From NCBI GenBank assembly GCA_009379725.1, contig WHTF01000012.1, forward strand, positions 1 through 54,581: a stretch of 54,581 nucleotides of DNA. Direction: 5' to 3'. Made by a program: the position numbers and the translations under genes. Below are positions 15,800 to 23,688 of the stretch, in pieces (position 1 is the first letter of the stretch; each line of letters begins with the position of its first letter). The DNA comes from Deltaproteobacteria bacterium. GTDB taxonomy: Bacteria; Desulfobacterota; Binatia; UBA9968. The notes beneath the pieces are model-generated. The model searched no databases. It saw only the letters and a list, made by a program, of their open reading frames with translations, and had not been told where the DNA came from.

Positions 15800-16807
15800 A
15801 TGAGGATACCAATGGGCAAGAGATTGGATCGCGCCCGAGCGCGGGCGTTTGTTGGTCTGGTATTGATCGCAGCTCTTTTTCCGGTTCGCTCGGTTTGGGC
15901 GCAGACGGGCTATGAGAAGATAGCATTCTCGATTCCCAGCCGGAGCATCGCCGCCATCGATCTTTACGTCGCCAAGGAGCGGGGATTCTTTCGCGATGAA
16001 GGTCTCGACGTCGAAATCGTTCAGATCCGGGGAAACGTCGCGGTGGCGGCGGCTCTGAGCGGACAAGTTCAGGCTACCAACGGGATCGGCACCGTCATCC
16101 GGGCTATGTCGCGCAGCGAGATTCCGATGAAGGTTCTCACCGTGAGTCTCATACGAAATCTTTTTTGGCTGGTGGCCAGGCCGGAATTAAAATCAATCTC
16201 CCAGTTGAAAGGCAAGATCCTGGGTACGACTACGTTCGGCGGCTCCCAGCACACGGCGGCGACGCGCCTGATACGCAAGGGCGGCCTCGATCCGGATAAG
16301 GATCTGACCGTGGTGGTCGGGGGAGATGTGCCGGCACAGCTTCAAAGTCTTGTTACCGGAGCCATCGACGTTGCCGCCCTTTCTCCGCCGACGGTTATCC
16401 TGGCGCGCGATAAATTTAACATGAACATTCTCGGCTCGGCTATGGACGATCTCGCCAACCTGCAGAATGGCACCGCCGTGACGGAGAAATTCCTCCGCGA
16501 GCACAGACCTTTGTTGAAACGCATTCTGCGCGCGCGCGCCAAAGCCAACCGTTACTTCTTCGAAAACGAGCGGGGCGCGAGTGAAGTTCTGGCAAAGTAT
16601 CAAAACGTCGAGTTTCCCGTCGCTCTGGAGTCATATCGGCTCGCCAAACCGGCCTTCACATCGAACGGAATACCCGCACAGAAGGATCTCGAAGAGTTTC
16701 TCAGGGCCGAAGCTGAACTGCTGAAGTTGAAGGAACCTGTTGCCGCATCGAAACTGTTCGATTTCTCGCTGCAGCGCGAAGTCAATCAAGAACTGGGCAT
16801 AAAGTGA
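15800..16807 (+). CDS. ABC transporter substrate-binding protein, NMT1/THI5-like
   Basis: About 335 residues with a signal peptide (RARARAFVGLVLIAALF, cleavage near VWAQ) and the binding-protein fold, including ISQLKGKILG and a LSPPTVI loop. The frame is open well upstream, but the signal peptide places the start at 15800 or at the in-frame ATG at 15812. A four-codon ORF (ATG CCA AGG CAA TGA, 15789-15803) ends on the ATG at 15800 and is preceded by AGGAG, so initiation may be coupled through it. It follows another binding protein and precedes a decarboxylase alpha gene after a hairpin-rich gap. Confidence 0.87.
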   Translation: MRIPMGKRLDRARARAFVGLVLIAALFPVRSVWAQTGYEKIAFSIPSRSIAAIDLYVAKERGFFRDEGLDVEIVQIRGNVAVAAALSGQVQATNGIGTVIRAMSRSEIPMKVLTVSLIRNLFWLVARPELKSISQLKGKILGTTTFGGSQHTAATRLIRKGGLDPDKDLTVVVGGDVPAQLQSLVTGAIDVAALSPPTVILARDKFNMNILGSAMDDLANLQNGTAVTEKFLREHRPLLKRILRARAKANRYFFENERGASEVLAKYQNVEFPVALESYRLAKPAFTSNGIPAQKDLEEFLRAEAELLKLKEPVAASKLFDFSLQREVNQELGIK

Positions 16808-16861
16808 CAAGCACGTCAAGTTTACTCATCGTGCTTGTCATGCGCGGACTCGATCCGCGCA
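16805..16861 (+). terminator. Two consecutive hairpins, terminator-like
   Basis: TGACAAGCACG (16805-16815, overlapping the stop codon) pairs with CGTGCTTGTCA (16830-16840) as an 11-bp stem. It is followed at once by TGCGCGGA/TCCGCGCA (16841-16861) as a perfect 8-bp stem. There is no T-run, so factor-independent termination is uncertain. The wording also resembles dispersed CTTGTCATGC repeats. The pair separates the binding-protein gene from the next decarboxylase operon. Confidence 0.5.
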
Positions 16862-16921
16862 TCCACGTTAGCGGTCCTAGATAACACTGGAGATTCCATC
16901 TCCGATTTAGCTAGAGTCCCC

Positions 16922-17428
16922 ATGGAACAAGAACTAGCGCAAAGAATCGTCAGTGGATTGCATGACGCCGGCATAGACGTCATTACCTATTTGCCCGAGA
17001 CCAGGCTCAGCCAGATGCTGCCGCTGCTCAGAGATGACGGTTCTTTCAAGCTTATCGCGGTTTCCAGCGAAGCCGAAGCCGTTACCATAGGCGCCGGCGC
17101 GGCACTGGGCGGCAAGCAAGTAGCGGTCTATATGGAATGCACCGGCCTTTACGTTTCCTGCTATAGCATTCTCTCCATTGCCAAGCGCTTTGGAGTGCCG
17201 CTGCTGCTGCTGATTGCCCATTTGGGAAGTTTTGCCGACCAGCGCAATAATTCCGTCTACGCGGTTTCGGGAGCCTATGTCACGCCGATTCTCGACGCTC
17301 TGGAAATTCAATACCGTCTCGTCGAGAGCGGGCAGAATTTAGAAACCTGCATCAAGGACGCGGGCCGCCATACCCAGGCTCTCAAGCTGCCGGTGGCTCT
17401 TCTCTTTAGCGGAGACTTTACCCGATGA
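16922..17428 (+). CDS. TPP-dependent decarboxylase alpha subunit, copy 3
   Basis: A 168-residue Pyr-domain subunit with ITYLPETRLSQML, SSEAEA and GAALGGK motifs shared with the other copies. The loop normally reading MEGTG is MECTG here. The start is the ATG at 16922, where the conserved N-terminus (MEQELAQRIV) begins. It overlaps its beta gene by 4 bp (17425-17428). Alpha and beta are followed by a heme-oxygenase-like enzyme and a molybdenum hydroxylase, which may act before or after decarboxylation. Confidence 0.88.
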   Translation: MEQELAQRIVSGLHDAGIDVITYLPETRLSQMLPLLRDDGSFKLIAVSSEAEAVTIGAGAALGGKQVAVYMECTGLYVSCYSILSIAKRFGVPLLLLIAHLGSFADQRNNSVYAVSGAYVTPILDALEIQYRLVESGQNLETCIKDAGRHTQALKLPVALLFSGDFTR

Positions 17429-18024
17429 TCAGGTACAACTGTCTCGAGCTACTCGCTCCGCTGGTCACGGACCAGATCGTGGTCACCTCATTGAGCGGGC
17501 AGAAAATCGAATGGGCGCACTTGTCGAAGCACGAAGGCAATCTTCTGGTCGGCACGATGGGAACCGCGCTCGGCGTCGGCATCGGCTTGGCGGTGGCTTT
17601 GCCGCATCGAAAGGTCATCGTGTTGGAATCCGACGGCAGCGTTCTACTGTCTTTGTTCAACCTTCCAACCCTGGCCAATCTCAACCCGGACAATTTGATT
17701 GTCTTTGTTTTCGACAATGCGTCGTACAGCGGCACCCGGATCAGCGAACCCACGGCAACCGCCGGCAGGACCGACCTGGCGACAATGGCGCGGGGCGCCG
17801 GCATCGAAAAAGCCGTGACGGTGCGCGATCTTGAGTCTTTCCAGAAGGAAATGACCGCGGCTCTGAGTGAAAACGGTTTGCGATTTGTCGTCTGCAAGAT
17901 CGAAGAGAGCAAAGACCACCGCAATATCCTGCGCACGGATATGGACCCGCTGGAAAACAAGTATCTGTTCGTGCGCTATCTGGAAAAGAGCGAAGGAAAA
18001 CCCATCATCCGCAGCCGCGGTTAA
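17425..18024 (+). CDS. TPP-dependent decarboxylase beta subunit, copy 3
   Basis: A 199-residue PP-domain subunit starting MIRYNC, with ESDGS near residue 68 and a DNAS motif about 26 residues later completing the cofactor site. The overlap with the alpha gene indicates translational coupling. The C-terminus FVRYLE(K)SEGKPI matches copy 1, so these two pairs are probably duplicates. The downstream gene starts 23 bp later with its own AAGGAG site. Confidence 0.88.
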   Translation: MIRYNCLELLAPLVTDQIVVTSLSGQKIEWAHLSKHEGNLLVGTMGTALGVGIGLAVALPHRKVIVLESDGSVLLSLFNLPTLANLNPDNLIVFVFDNASYSGTRISEPTATAGRTDLATMARGAGIEKAVTVRDLESFQKEMTAALSENGLRFVVCKIEESKDHRNILRTDMDPLENKYLFVRYLEKSEGKPIIRSRG

Positions 18025-18047
18025 TCGAGACTAATAAGGAGAATCGA

Positions 18048-18803
18048 ATGACGACACCGATCGGCGCCCACCAGGCCGGTAAACAAGTCGAAGAGCATTA
18101 TCAAAAAGTGGCCAAGCGCTGGCAAGAAAGAGTTACCGATGCGCCGTTCATGCAACAGTTGAAAGCCGGAACCCTGCCGCAAAAGGCGCTAAAAATGTTT
18201 TTCAAGAACTGGGGCTCTTACACCATCGAGATCAATACTTTGGAGGCCGCCTCATACCACAAACATATTGCTTTTTTTCGCAAGCATCGGGATCTCATGG
18301 GCCCGATGGCGGCGAAGCTCGCCGATGAGTTGATTCATCCCAAACCGCCTGGTCACGTCCACGTGGTGGTGCAGACCGCTGCGGCCCTGGGCATTAGCGA
18401 AGATGAGATTTTTCTGTCACCGATGTTGGCTGAGTTCCGTTGCAAGCTCGATTTTAAAAGATCGATTCTTTGGGAAGGCACCGTCGCCGAATTCTATGCC
18501 GCCGGCGCGACCGAGGAACAGACGGGATATTGGTCCGCGGAGTTTTTCAAAGCGCTGACCACGCACTACGGACTGACACGCGAGCAGGCGGTCTATTTTT
18601 CGACGCACGAAGAGGCCGATCTCCAGGAGCACGAAGGAGTCATGGGCCACGGCAGTTTCAGACGCATTGTCTTGCAGCGCCTCCTGGAAGACGGCATGGC
18701 GCACGTGCGGCCCGGCTATAGCTTGGATTATTGCGGCTTGACCGCCGTAGACCTGCACGGTGTATGCCTGCAAGCTGCTCTGGATGCCGCCGGCAGGGAG
18801 TAA
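18048..18803 (+). CDS. Heme-oxygenase-like (TenA/PqqC-fold) metal oxidase/oxygenase
   Basis: A 251-residue all-helical protein of the TenA/PqqC/heme-oxygenase-like superfamily. Candidate metal ligands fit the diiron-oxidase pattern of the fold: E66-x6-H73, an acidic residue at E143 or E148 in WEGTVAEFY, then H187-x3-D191-x3-H195. Known members with this ligand set activate O2 to hydroxylate, N-oxygenate or cleave C-C bonds in carboxylic acids (UndA and SznF are examples), whereas classical TenA is a thiaminase. An AAGGAG site lies 7 bp before the ATG. It sits 23 bp after a TPP-decarboxylase pair and just ahead of a molybdenum hydroxylase. A role in oxidative chemistry on the same substrate is plausible but unproven. 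Confidence 0.82.
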   Translation: MTTPIGAHQAGKQVEEHYQKVAKRWQERVTDAPFMQQLKAGTLPQKALKMFFKNWGSYTIEINTLEAASYHKHIAFFRKHRDLMGPMAAKLADELIHPKPPGHVHVVVQTAAALGISEDEIFLSPMLAEFRCKLDFKRSILWEGTVAEFYAAGATEEQTGYWSAEFFKALTTHYGLTREQAVYFSTHEEADLQEHEGVMGHGSFRRIVLQRLLEDGMAHVRPGYSLDYCGLTAVDLHGVCLQAALDAAGRE

Positions 18804-18838
18804 CCGGAGTTCAGCGTGTCCATCGCGGAAATTATAAA

Positions 18839-21118
18839 GTGAAGCAAGCCATCAAGGCGCGCCACACGAACAATTTAACCGGCGCTCGCAAAATCATCGG
18901 AACTCCTACAACCCGGCTCGAGGGTCCCGAGAAAGTCTCGGGCCGGGCGATCTATGCCACGGATGTCGTATTGCCCGGCATGCTCTGGTGCAAGGTTCTG
19001 CGCAGCCCAATCGCTTACGGTCGCATCAAAAAAATCGATGCCAGCCGCGCCCTGGCTCTTTCCGGCGTGCAGGCCATCGCCACAGGCGAAGACGTGAAAG
19101 GTCTTTTGATCGGGCGAAAAATTTACGACATGCCGCTCCTGGCAAACGGTGTCGTCCGGTTTATCGGCGAGAAGGTGGCGGCTGTCGCAGCGCAGAGCGA
19201 GGCCATTGCCGAGCAGGCCGTGGAGCTGATCGACGTGGAATATGAGGAAATGGAACCGCTCCTCGATCCGCTCGAAGCGCTCCAGCCGGCGGCGACGCTG
19301 CTGCATCCCGATGTGCAGGGTTACCGTGGCCTGCTGCACCCGATCGAGACGCCGAGCAACGTGTTCGTTCACATGGACTGGAAAAAGGGCGACGTCGAGG
19401 CGGGCTTCCGCCAAGCCGATATCGTCGTCGAGAACATCTTTACGACCAAGCCGGTGCATCAGGCGTATATCGAGCCGCACGCGTGCGTGGTGCAGGGGCG
19501 AGGCGATAGCGGCGCCGACATCTGGGCCTGCTCCAAGGTGCCGTTCGCGCTGCGCCAGCAAGTCGCCACCGCGTTCGGCCAGGCTCTTGAGAATTTCATC
19601 GTTCATCCGTCCTATATCGGCGGCTGCTTTGGCGGCAAAGGCGACTTCATGGATGTGCCGGTCTGCTATGTTTTGTCGGTGAAGAGCGGCAGGCCGGTGA
19701 AGAAGGTGATGGATTATGCCGAAGAATTCATCGCCGGCAATCCACGCCATGCCGCGGTGGTGCGGGTCAAGACCGGGGTCAAGAAAGACGGGCGGTTGGT
19801 CGCCCATCGGATGGAATATGTATTCGACAGCGGCGCCTATGGAGCATTCAAGCCTCAAGGTTATCTCGTCGGCCCGAAAGAAGCCGCCGGTCCCTACAGG
19901 ATACCGAACGTTTTGATCGAGGAGAAAATCGTTTACACGAACAAGATTCCTTGCGGCCACATGCGAGCGCCGGGCGATCCCCAGGGTTTCTTCGCCAACG
20001 AGTCACAGATGGATTTGATCGCCCGGCGGCTCGGTATGGATCCAGTGGCGTTCAGGCAAAAGAATTTGCTCCGTGACGGGGATGTTTCGCCGATCGGCCA
20101 CGTCATCCCGCACATCAAGAGCGACGAGCTCGTCAATCGCGCCGTGCAAAGCTCCGGCTACCGCCGGCCGAAACCAAAACATACCGGGCGCGGCATCGCC
20201 ATCGCGCAGTGGCTGCCGCTGGGTGGTGAGTGCCACGCCTTCGTGACTGTCGATGAGCAGGGAACTGTTACGGTTTCTACCGCGATGCTCGATCAAGGGG
20301 CGGGAACGCACACGGCGATGCGATTGGTCGCCGCCGAAGAGTTAAGAGTGCCGCTCGAAAAGATTCGCCTGGAGACGCTCGATACGAGCCAGGTGGGCGC
20401 CGATACCGGAATCGGCGCCAGCCGGGGCACGCGCATTTTTGGCAACGCAACCCGGCTGGCGGCGGCGCGCGCCCGGGAACAACTGCTCGAGGCCGCGAGC
20501 AAGATGTTGGGCGGTGCCGGGCAGCAGCTTTTGTTGACCGGCGATGGCGCGCTACGGACGGCGGCGGGTAAAAAAATAAGTTATGGCGAGATCGTAGCTA
20601 AGAGCGGCTCGGGAATTCGCGGCCACGGCTTTTACCAGAACTTCGAATCCGGGCCCGAAGCTTCGCTTTGCGCGCAGATAGCCGAGGTCGCGGTCGATAT
20701 TGAAACCGGCCAGGTAAGTCTCAAACAAATGACAACTGCTCACAGTACGGGGACAGTGATCAATCCGCTCATGCATCAAGGCCAGATTGACGGCGGCGTC
20801 GTGATGGGTATGGGCTATGCGCTTATGGAAGAGGTGGTGATCGACGGCGGCAAAGTGATGACCTCTCATTTCGGCGAGAATAAAATTCCCTCGATCAGAG
20901 ACATCCCGGCGCTCAGGACCGTGATTCAAGAAATTCCCGTCGGCAATGGGCCCTACGGCGGGATGAGCATCGGCGAGCCGCCGGTGGTTCCGACCGCGGC
21001 GGCCATCGCCAACGCCGTGCACGACGCGGTTGGGGTGCGCATCTATGATTTGCCGATCACCGCGGAGAAAGTTTTGAATGCGATTAAAATGGGCCAGGGG
21101 AGATCTTATCCGAAGTAG
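18839..21118 (+). CDS. Xanthine dehydrogenase/aldehyde oxidase-family molybdopterin-binding subunit
   Basis: About 759 residues covering the full molybdenum-cofactor subunit of the xanthine oxidase family. It begins with the GTPTTRLEGPEKVSGRAIYATD motif region. It also contains QAYIEPHACVVQ, a GGCFGGKG loop, GECHAF and DQGAGTHT, and the catalytic glutamate E713 in SIGEPPVVP. Such enzymes hydroxylate aldehydes or N-heterocycles at the Mo centre. The 2Fe-2S and FAD subunits that normally accompany it (CoxS/CoxM-like) are absent from both sides. I chose the GTG at 18839 because the conserved region starts shortly after and the frame upstream overlaps the previous gene. It may recruit partner subunits from elsewhere. 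Confidence 0.9.
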   Translation: MKQAIKARHTNNLTGARKIIGTPTTRLEGPEKVSGRAIYATDVVLPGMLWCKVLRSPIAYGRIKKIDASRALALSGVQAIATGEDVKGLLIGRKIYDMPLLANGVVRFIGEKVAAVAAQSEAIAEQAVELIDVEYEEMEPLLDPLEALQPAATLLHPDVQGYRGLLHPIETPSNVFVHMDWKKGDVEAGFRQADIVVENIFTTKPVHQAYIEPHACVVQGRGDSGADIWACSKVPFALRQQVATAFGQALENFIVHPSYIGGCFGGKGDFMDVPVCYVLSVKSGRPVKKVMDYAEEFIAGNPRHAAVVRVKTGVKKDGRLVAHRMEYVFDSGAYGAFKPQGYLVGPKEAAGPYRIPNVLIEEKIVYTNKIPCGHMRAPGDPQGFFANESQMDLIARRLGMDPVAFRQKNLLRDGDVSPIGHVIPHIKSDELVNRAVQSSGYRRPKPKHTGRGIAIAQWLPLGGECHAFVTVDEQGTVTVSTAMLDQGAGTHTAMRLVAAEELRVPLEKIRLETLDTSQVGADTGIGASRGTRIFGNATRLAAARAREQLLEAASKMLGGAGQQLLLTGDGALRTAAGKKISYGEIVAKSGSGIRGHGFYQNFESGPEASLCAQIAEVAVDIETGQVSLKQMTTAHSTGTVINPLMHQGQIDGGVVMGMGYALMEEVVIDGGKVMTSHFGENKIPSIRDIPALRTVIQEIPVGNGPYGGMSIGEPPVVPTAAAIANAVHDAVGVRIYDLPITAEKVLNAIKMGQGRSYPK

Positions 21119-21150
21119 CCGTCGCAAGGACCAAGAACACCGATTATGAT

Positions 21151-21231
21151 TCGCGCAAAGGCGCAAAGGGCGCCAAGTTCAGAGTAGAATAAACGAAGGT
21201 TTTCTTTGCGGTCTTGGCGTCTTGGCGCGAG
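21151..21231 (+). repeat. Intergenic imperfect inverted repeat (GCGCAAAGGCGC type)
   Basis: TCGCGCAAAGGCGCAAAGG and CTTTGCGGTCTTGGCGTCTT/GGCGCGA form an imperfect inverted repeat around an AT-richer centre. Similar 'cgcaaaggcgcaaag' sequences are common between genes in many environmental genomes. It separates the molybdenum hydroxylase from the next TPP-decarboxylase pair. No coding potential is seen. Confidence 0.5.
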
Positions 21232-21320
21232 AACACAATTTTTTGCGTGTGGATCTGATCTACAACGCAGCAGCGAGGTTTGCACGTGGCAGTTTTACTT
21301 GATAATTCACACTACCATCT

Positions 21321-21827
21321 ATGAAGGAAGAGCTGGCAAAGCGAATCGTTGAGAGTCTCAAAGACGCGGGAATCAATTTCGTCACCTACCTGCCGGAGAC
21401 GCGTCTGAGTCAGATCGTGCCGTTGATTCGCGACGATCCCGGCATGGAGCTGATTGCGGCGGCGAGCGAACAGGAAGCGGTGACGATCGCCGCGGGCGCG
21501 ACTCTCGGCGGCAAACAAGCCGCCGTCTACATGGAAAATACCGGCATCTACGTTTCCAGCTACAGTTTGCTTGCGGTAGGTAAACAGCTTGGCGTGCCGA
21601 TTCTTCTCATCGTCGGCTACTTGGGCGGCGTTGGCGATCAGCGCAACAGTTTTCTTTACGCCACCATTGGCAATCATACGATCCCGGTGCTGCAGGGCTT
21701 GGGGATCGAGCACACGCTGCTCGAAGACGGCGACAGGCTGGAAGTCAAGATCGGTGATGCCGTGCGCGCCGCCAATGCGCTGCGCGGGCCTTTCGCGCTG
21801 CTCTTTGCCGGGGAGTTTTCGTTATGA
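21321..21827 (+). CDS. TPP-dependent decarboxylase alpha subunit, copy 4
   Basis: A 168-residue Pyr-domain subunit with VTYLPETRLSQIV, ASEQEA and GATLGGK motifs. The central loop reads MENTG, closer to the QNSG of ComD than its paralogues. It is the most divergent of the four alpha copies, with LLIVGYLGG in place of the LLLVSY seen in copies 1 and 2. It overlaps its beta gene by 4 bp (21824-21827). No strong ribosome site is visible before the ATG. Confidence 0.87.
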   Translation: MKEELAKRIVESLKDAGINFVTYLPETRLSQIVPLIRDDPGMELIAAASEQEAVTIAAGATLGGKQAAVYMENTGIYVSSYSLLAVGKQLGVPILLIVGYLGGVGDQRNSFLYATIGNHTIPVLQGLGIEHTLLEDGDRLEVKIGDAVRAANALRGPFALLFAGEFSL

Positions 21828-22426
21828 TTCGATACGAATGCCTGGAATTGCTCGCCGCGAAAATGACCGATCAGTTGGTGGTGACCTCGCAGAGCGGCCA
21901 GCGCATCGAGTGGTCGCACTTATCGAAGCATCAAGGCAATCTGCTGGTCGGCATGATGGGCTGCGCCATCGGCGTCGGCATGGGATTGGCCTTGGCCTTG
22001 CCTCATCGCAAGGTCATCGTGTTCGATTCAGACGGCAGCGTTTTGCTCTCTTTGTTCAATCTGCCGACCTTGGGCAATCTGCAGCCGAAAAACCTGACGA
22101 TCTATGTCTTCGATAACGGTGTCTATAGCGGCAGCCGTATCAGCTATCCCACCGCAACCGCGGGAAGTACCGACCTGGAGGCGATGGCTAAAGCCGCCGG
22201 CATCAAAAACGCGCACACGGTTCGCGATATCGCAGACTTCAAAGAAAAAGGCGTCGATGCATTGGCTGGCAACGAGTTGGCTTTTTTTGTTTGTAAGGTG
22301 GAAGAGAGCCTGATGCATCGCGAGATTCCAAGACCGAACACCGATTTGGCCGAGAACAAATACACGTTCGCGCGTTATCTCGAACGTACGGAGAAAAAGA
22401 CGATTCCGTTCATCGGGCGGGGATAA
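21824..22426 (+). CDS. TPP-dependent decarboxylase beta subunit, copy 4
   Basis: A 200-residue PP-domain subunit starting MIRYEC. The cofactor motif is DSDGS near residue 68 with the DNG element about 26 residues later. The body is clearly homologous to copies 1 and 3, but the C-terminus ends ERTEKKTIPFIGRG, slightly longer. It is followed 23 bp later by a Bug-type binding protein, suggesting coordinated uptake and decarboxylation. Confidence 0.87.
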   Translation: MIRYECLELLAAKMTDQLVVTSQSGQRIEWSHLSKHQGNLLVGMMGCAIGVGMGLALALPHRKVIVFDSDGSVLLSLFNLPTLGNLQPKNLTIYVFDNGVYSGSRISYPTATAGSTDLEAMAKAAGIKNAHTVRDIADFKEKGVDALAGNELAFFVCKVEESLMHREIPRPNTDLAENKYTFARYLERTEKKTIPFIGRG

Positions 22427-22449
22427 GATTCAACTTGCGGGAGGACGTA

Positions 22450-23481
22450 ATGCAAAAAATTCTCATGTTCATAACCGTCGTCGTTTTGATGCTGGTATCG
22501 ACGATTAATGAGCCACCGGCTCAGGCGCAGGATTTCTTCAAAGGTAAGACGATCCGCTTTATCGTCGGCTACTCGCCGGGCGGTTCGTTCGATCTGTACA
22601 CCCGGGTGATCGCGCGCCATTTTTCCAAACATGTTCCGGGCAATCCGACGACTTACGTCGAGAACATGACCGGCGCCGGCGGGATCATCGCGGCAAATCA
22701 TCTTTACAATATCGCCAAACCTGACGGTCTTACCGTCGGCGCGTGGGCCGCGCCTTTGGTTTTGCAGCAGGTCATGGGCAATGAGGCGACCAAGTTCGAC
22801 GCCCGGAAGTTCGGTTATCTCGGCGTACCGAGCCCATATGACACGGTGTGCACGTTCAACGACAAAAGCGGCGTTGCCAACATGAACGACTGGATCAATG
22901 CTAAGCGCCCGATGAAGATTTCCGCCATCGGGCCGGGTACCAGCACGTCGGACATCCCCAAACTCCTCAAAACAGCGTTGAACCTGCCGCTGGACGTGCT
23001 GGACGGCTACAAAGGCGGCGCCGGTGCGAGAATCGCGGTAGAATCCGGCGAGGTCGACGGCTATTGCGGCTCTTGGCAAACCGTCGAAACAGTTTGGCGC
23101 AGCGCCTATGAAACCGGAAAGATTCATGCCGTGTTACAAGCTTCTCTCGCGTCGCATCCGAGATACAAGAAAGTGCCGCTGGCGATCGATTACGCCAAGA
23201 CCGATCTCGCCAGGCAGCTGGTCACTGTCGCCGACAGCGCCCACGGCGCCCAATTTCCGTACACTGTTCCGCCGGGGATGGCCAAGGATCGGCTCGAGCT
23301 GTTGCAGAAGGCGTTCGTCGATACATTGAAAGATCCCGAGTTGCTGGCAGAAGCGAAGAAGTCCAAGCTTGACATTGAGGTGATCGATGGGCCGACCATC
23401 GCCAAGAAACTGGGCGGCCTTTTCGAGCTGAAACCTGATGTCGTCGCTAAACTGAAAGAAGTCCTTTTGCCCAAGAAGTGA
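22450..23481 (+). CDS. Tripartite tricarboxylate transporter receptor (TctC/Bug family)
   Basis: About 343 residues. A signal peptide (hydrophobic core FITVVVLMLV, cleavage near PPAQAQ) is followed by the family hallmark KTIRFIVGYSPGGSFD, then NMTGAGGIIAANHLY and PDGLTVG. This belongs to the periplasmic Bug/TctC receptors for carboxylates, unrelated in fold family to the NMT1-like proteins around it. GGGAGG lies 5 bp before the ATG at 22450. The membrane partners TctA and TctB are not in the window, as is common for this family. It follows the fourth decarboxylase pair, so an organic-acid ligand is likely. Confidence 0.92.
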   Translation: MQKILMFITVVVLMLVSTINEPPAQAQDFFKGKTIRFIVGYSPGGSFDLYTRVIARHFSKHVPGNPTTYVENMTGAGGIIAANHLYNIAKPDGLTVGAWAAPLVLQQVMGNEATKFDARKFGYLGVPSPYDTVCTFNDKSGVANMNDWINAKRPMKISAIGPGTSTSDIPKLLKTALNLPLDVLDGYKGGAGARIAVESGEVDGYCGSWQTVETVWRSAYETGKIHAVLQASLASHPRYKKVPLAIDYAKTDLARQLVTVADSAHGAQFPYTVPPGMAKDRLELLQKAFVDTLKDPELLAEAKKSKLDIEVIDGPTIAKKLGGLFELKPDVVAKLKEVLLPKK

Positions 23482-23520
23482 TCCCATTTTAGCGGCGCTT
23501 GAGAGACGCCCATGGGCGCT

Positions 23521-23550
23521 CTCCGAGGGCGCTTGGACGGGCCCTCGGAG
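23521..23550 (+). terminator. Perfect GC-rich hairpin downstream of Bug receptor gene
   Basis: CTCCGAGGGC (23521-23530) and GCCCTCGGAG (23541-23550) form a perfect 10-bp stem with a 10-nt loop, 39 bp after the stop codon. No T-run follows, so it may act as an RNA 3' stabiliser, a Rho-assisted end or a REP-like repeat. Confidence 0.5.
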
Positions 23551-23688
23551 CGGGCGGCCAAGGCAGGTGCCGCAGTGTTTTCGCTTGTCTGATCGTCTTT
23601 TGCCATCACCTCATGGCGCTTGCCGCGCTTGACACGCTCTGAACTTTCCGGATAGACATTTCATAGGAAATTCAGTCTTTTATACCTT

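Noticed and set aside
18731-18838. Upstream start for the molybdenum hydroxylase
   Set aside because: It overlaps the preceding diiron-like gene by about 70 bp and adds Cys/Arg-rich residues unlike the family.
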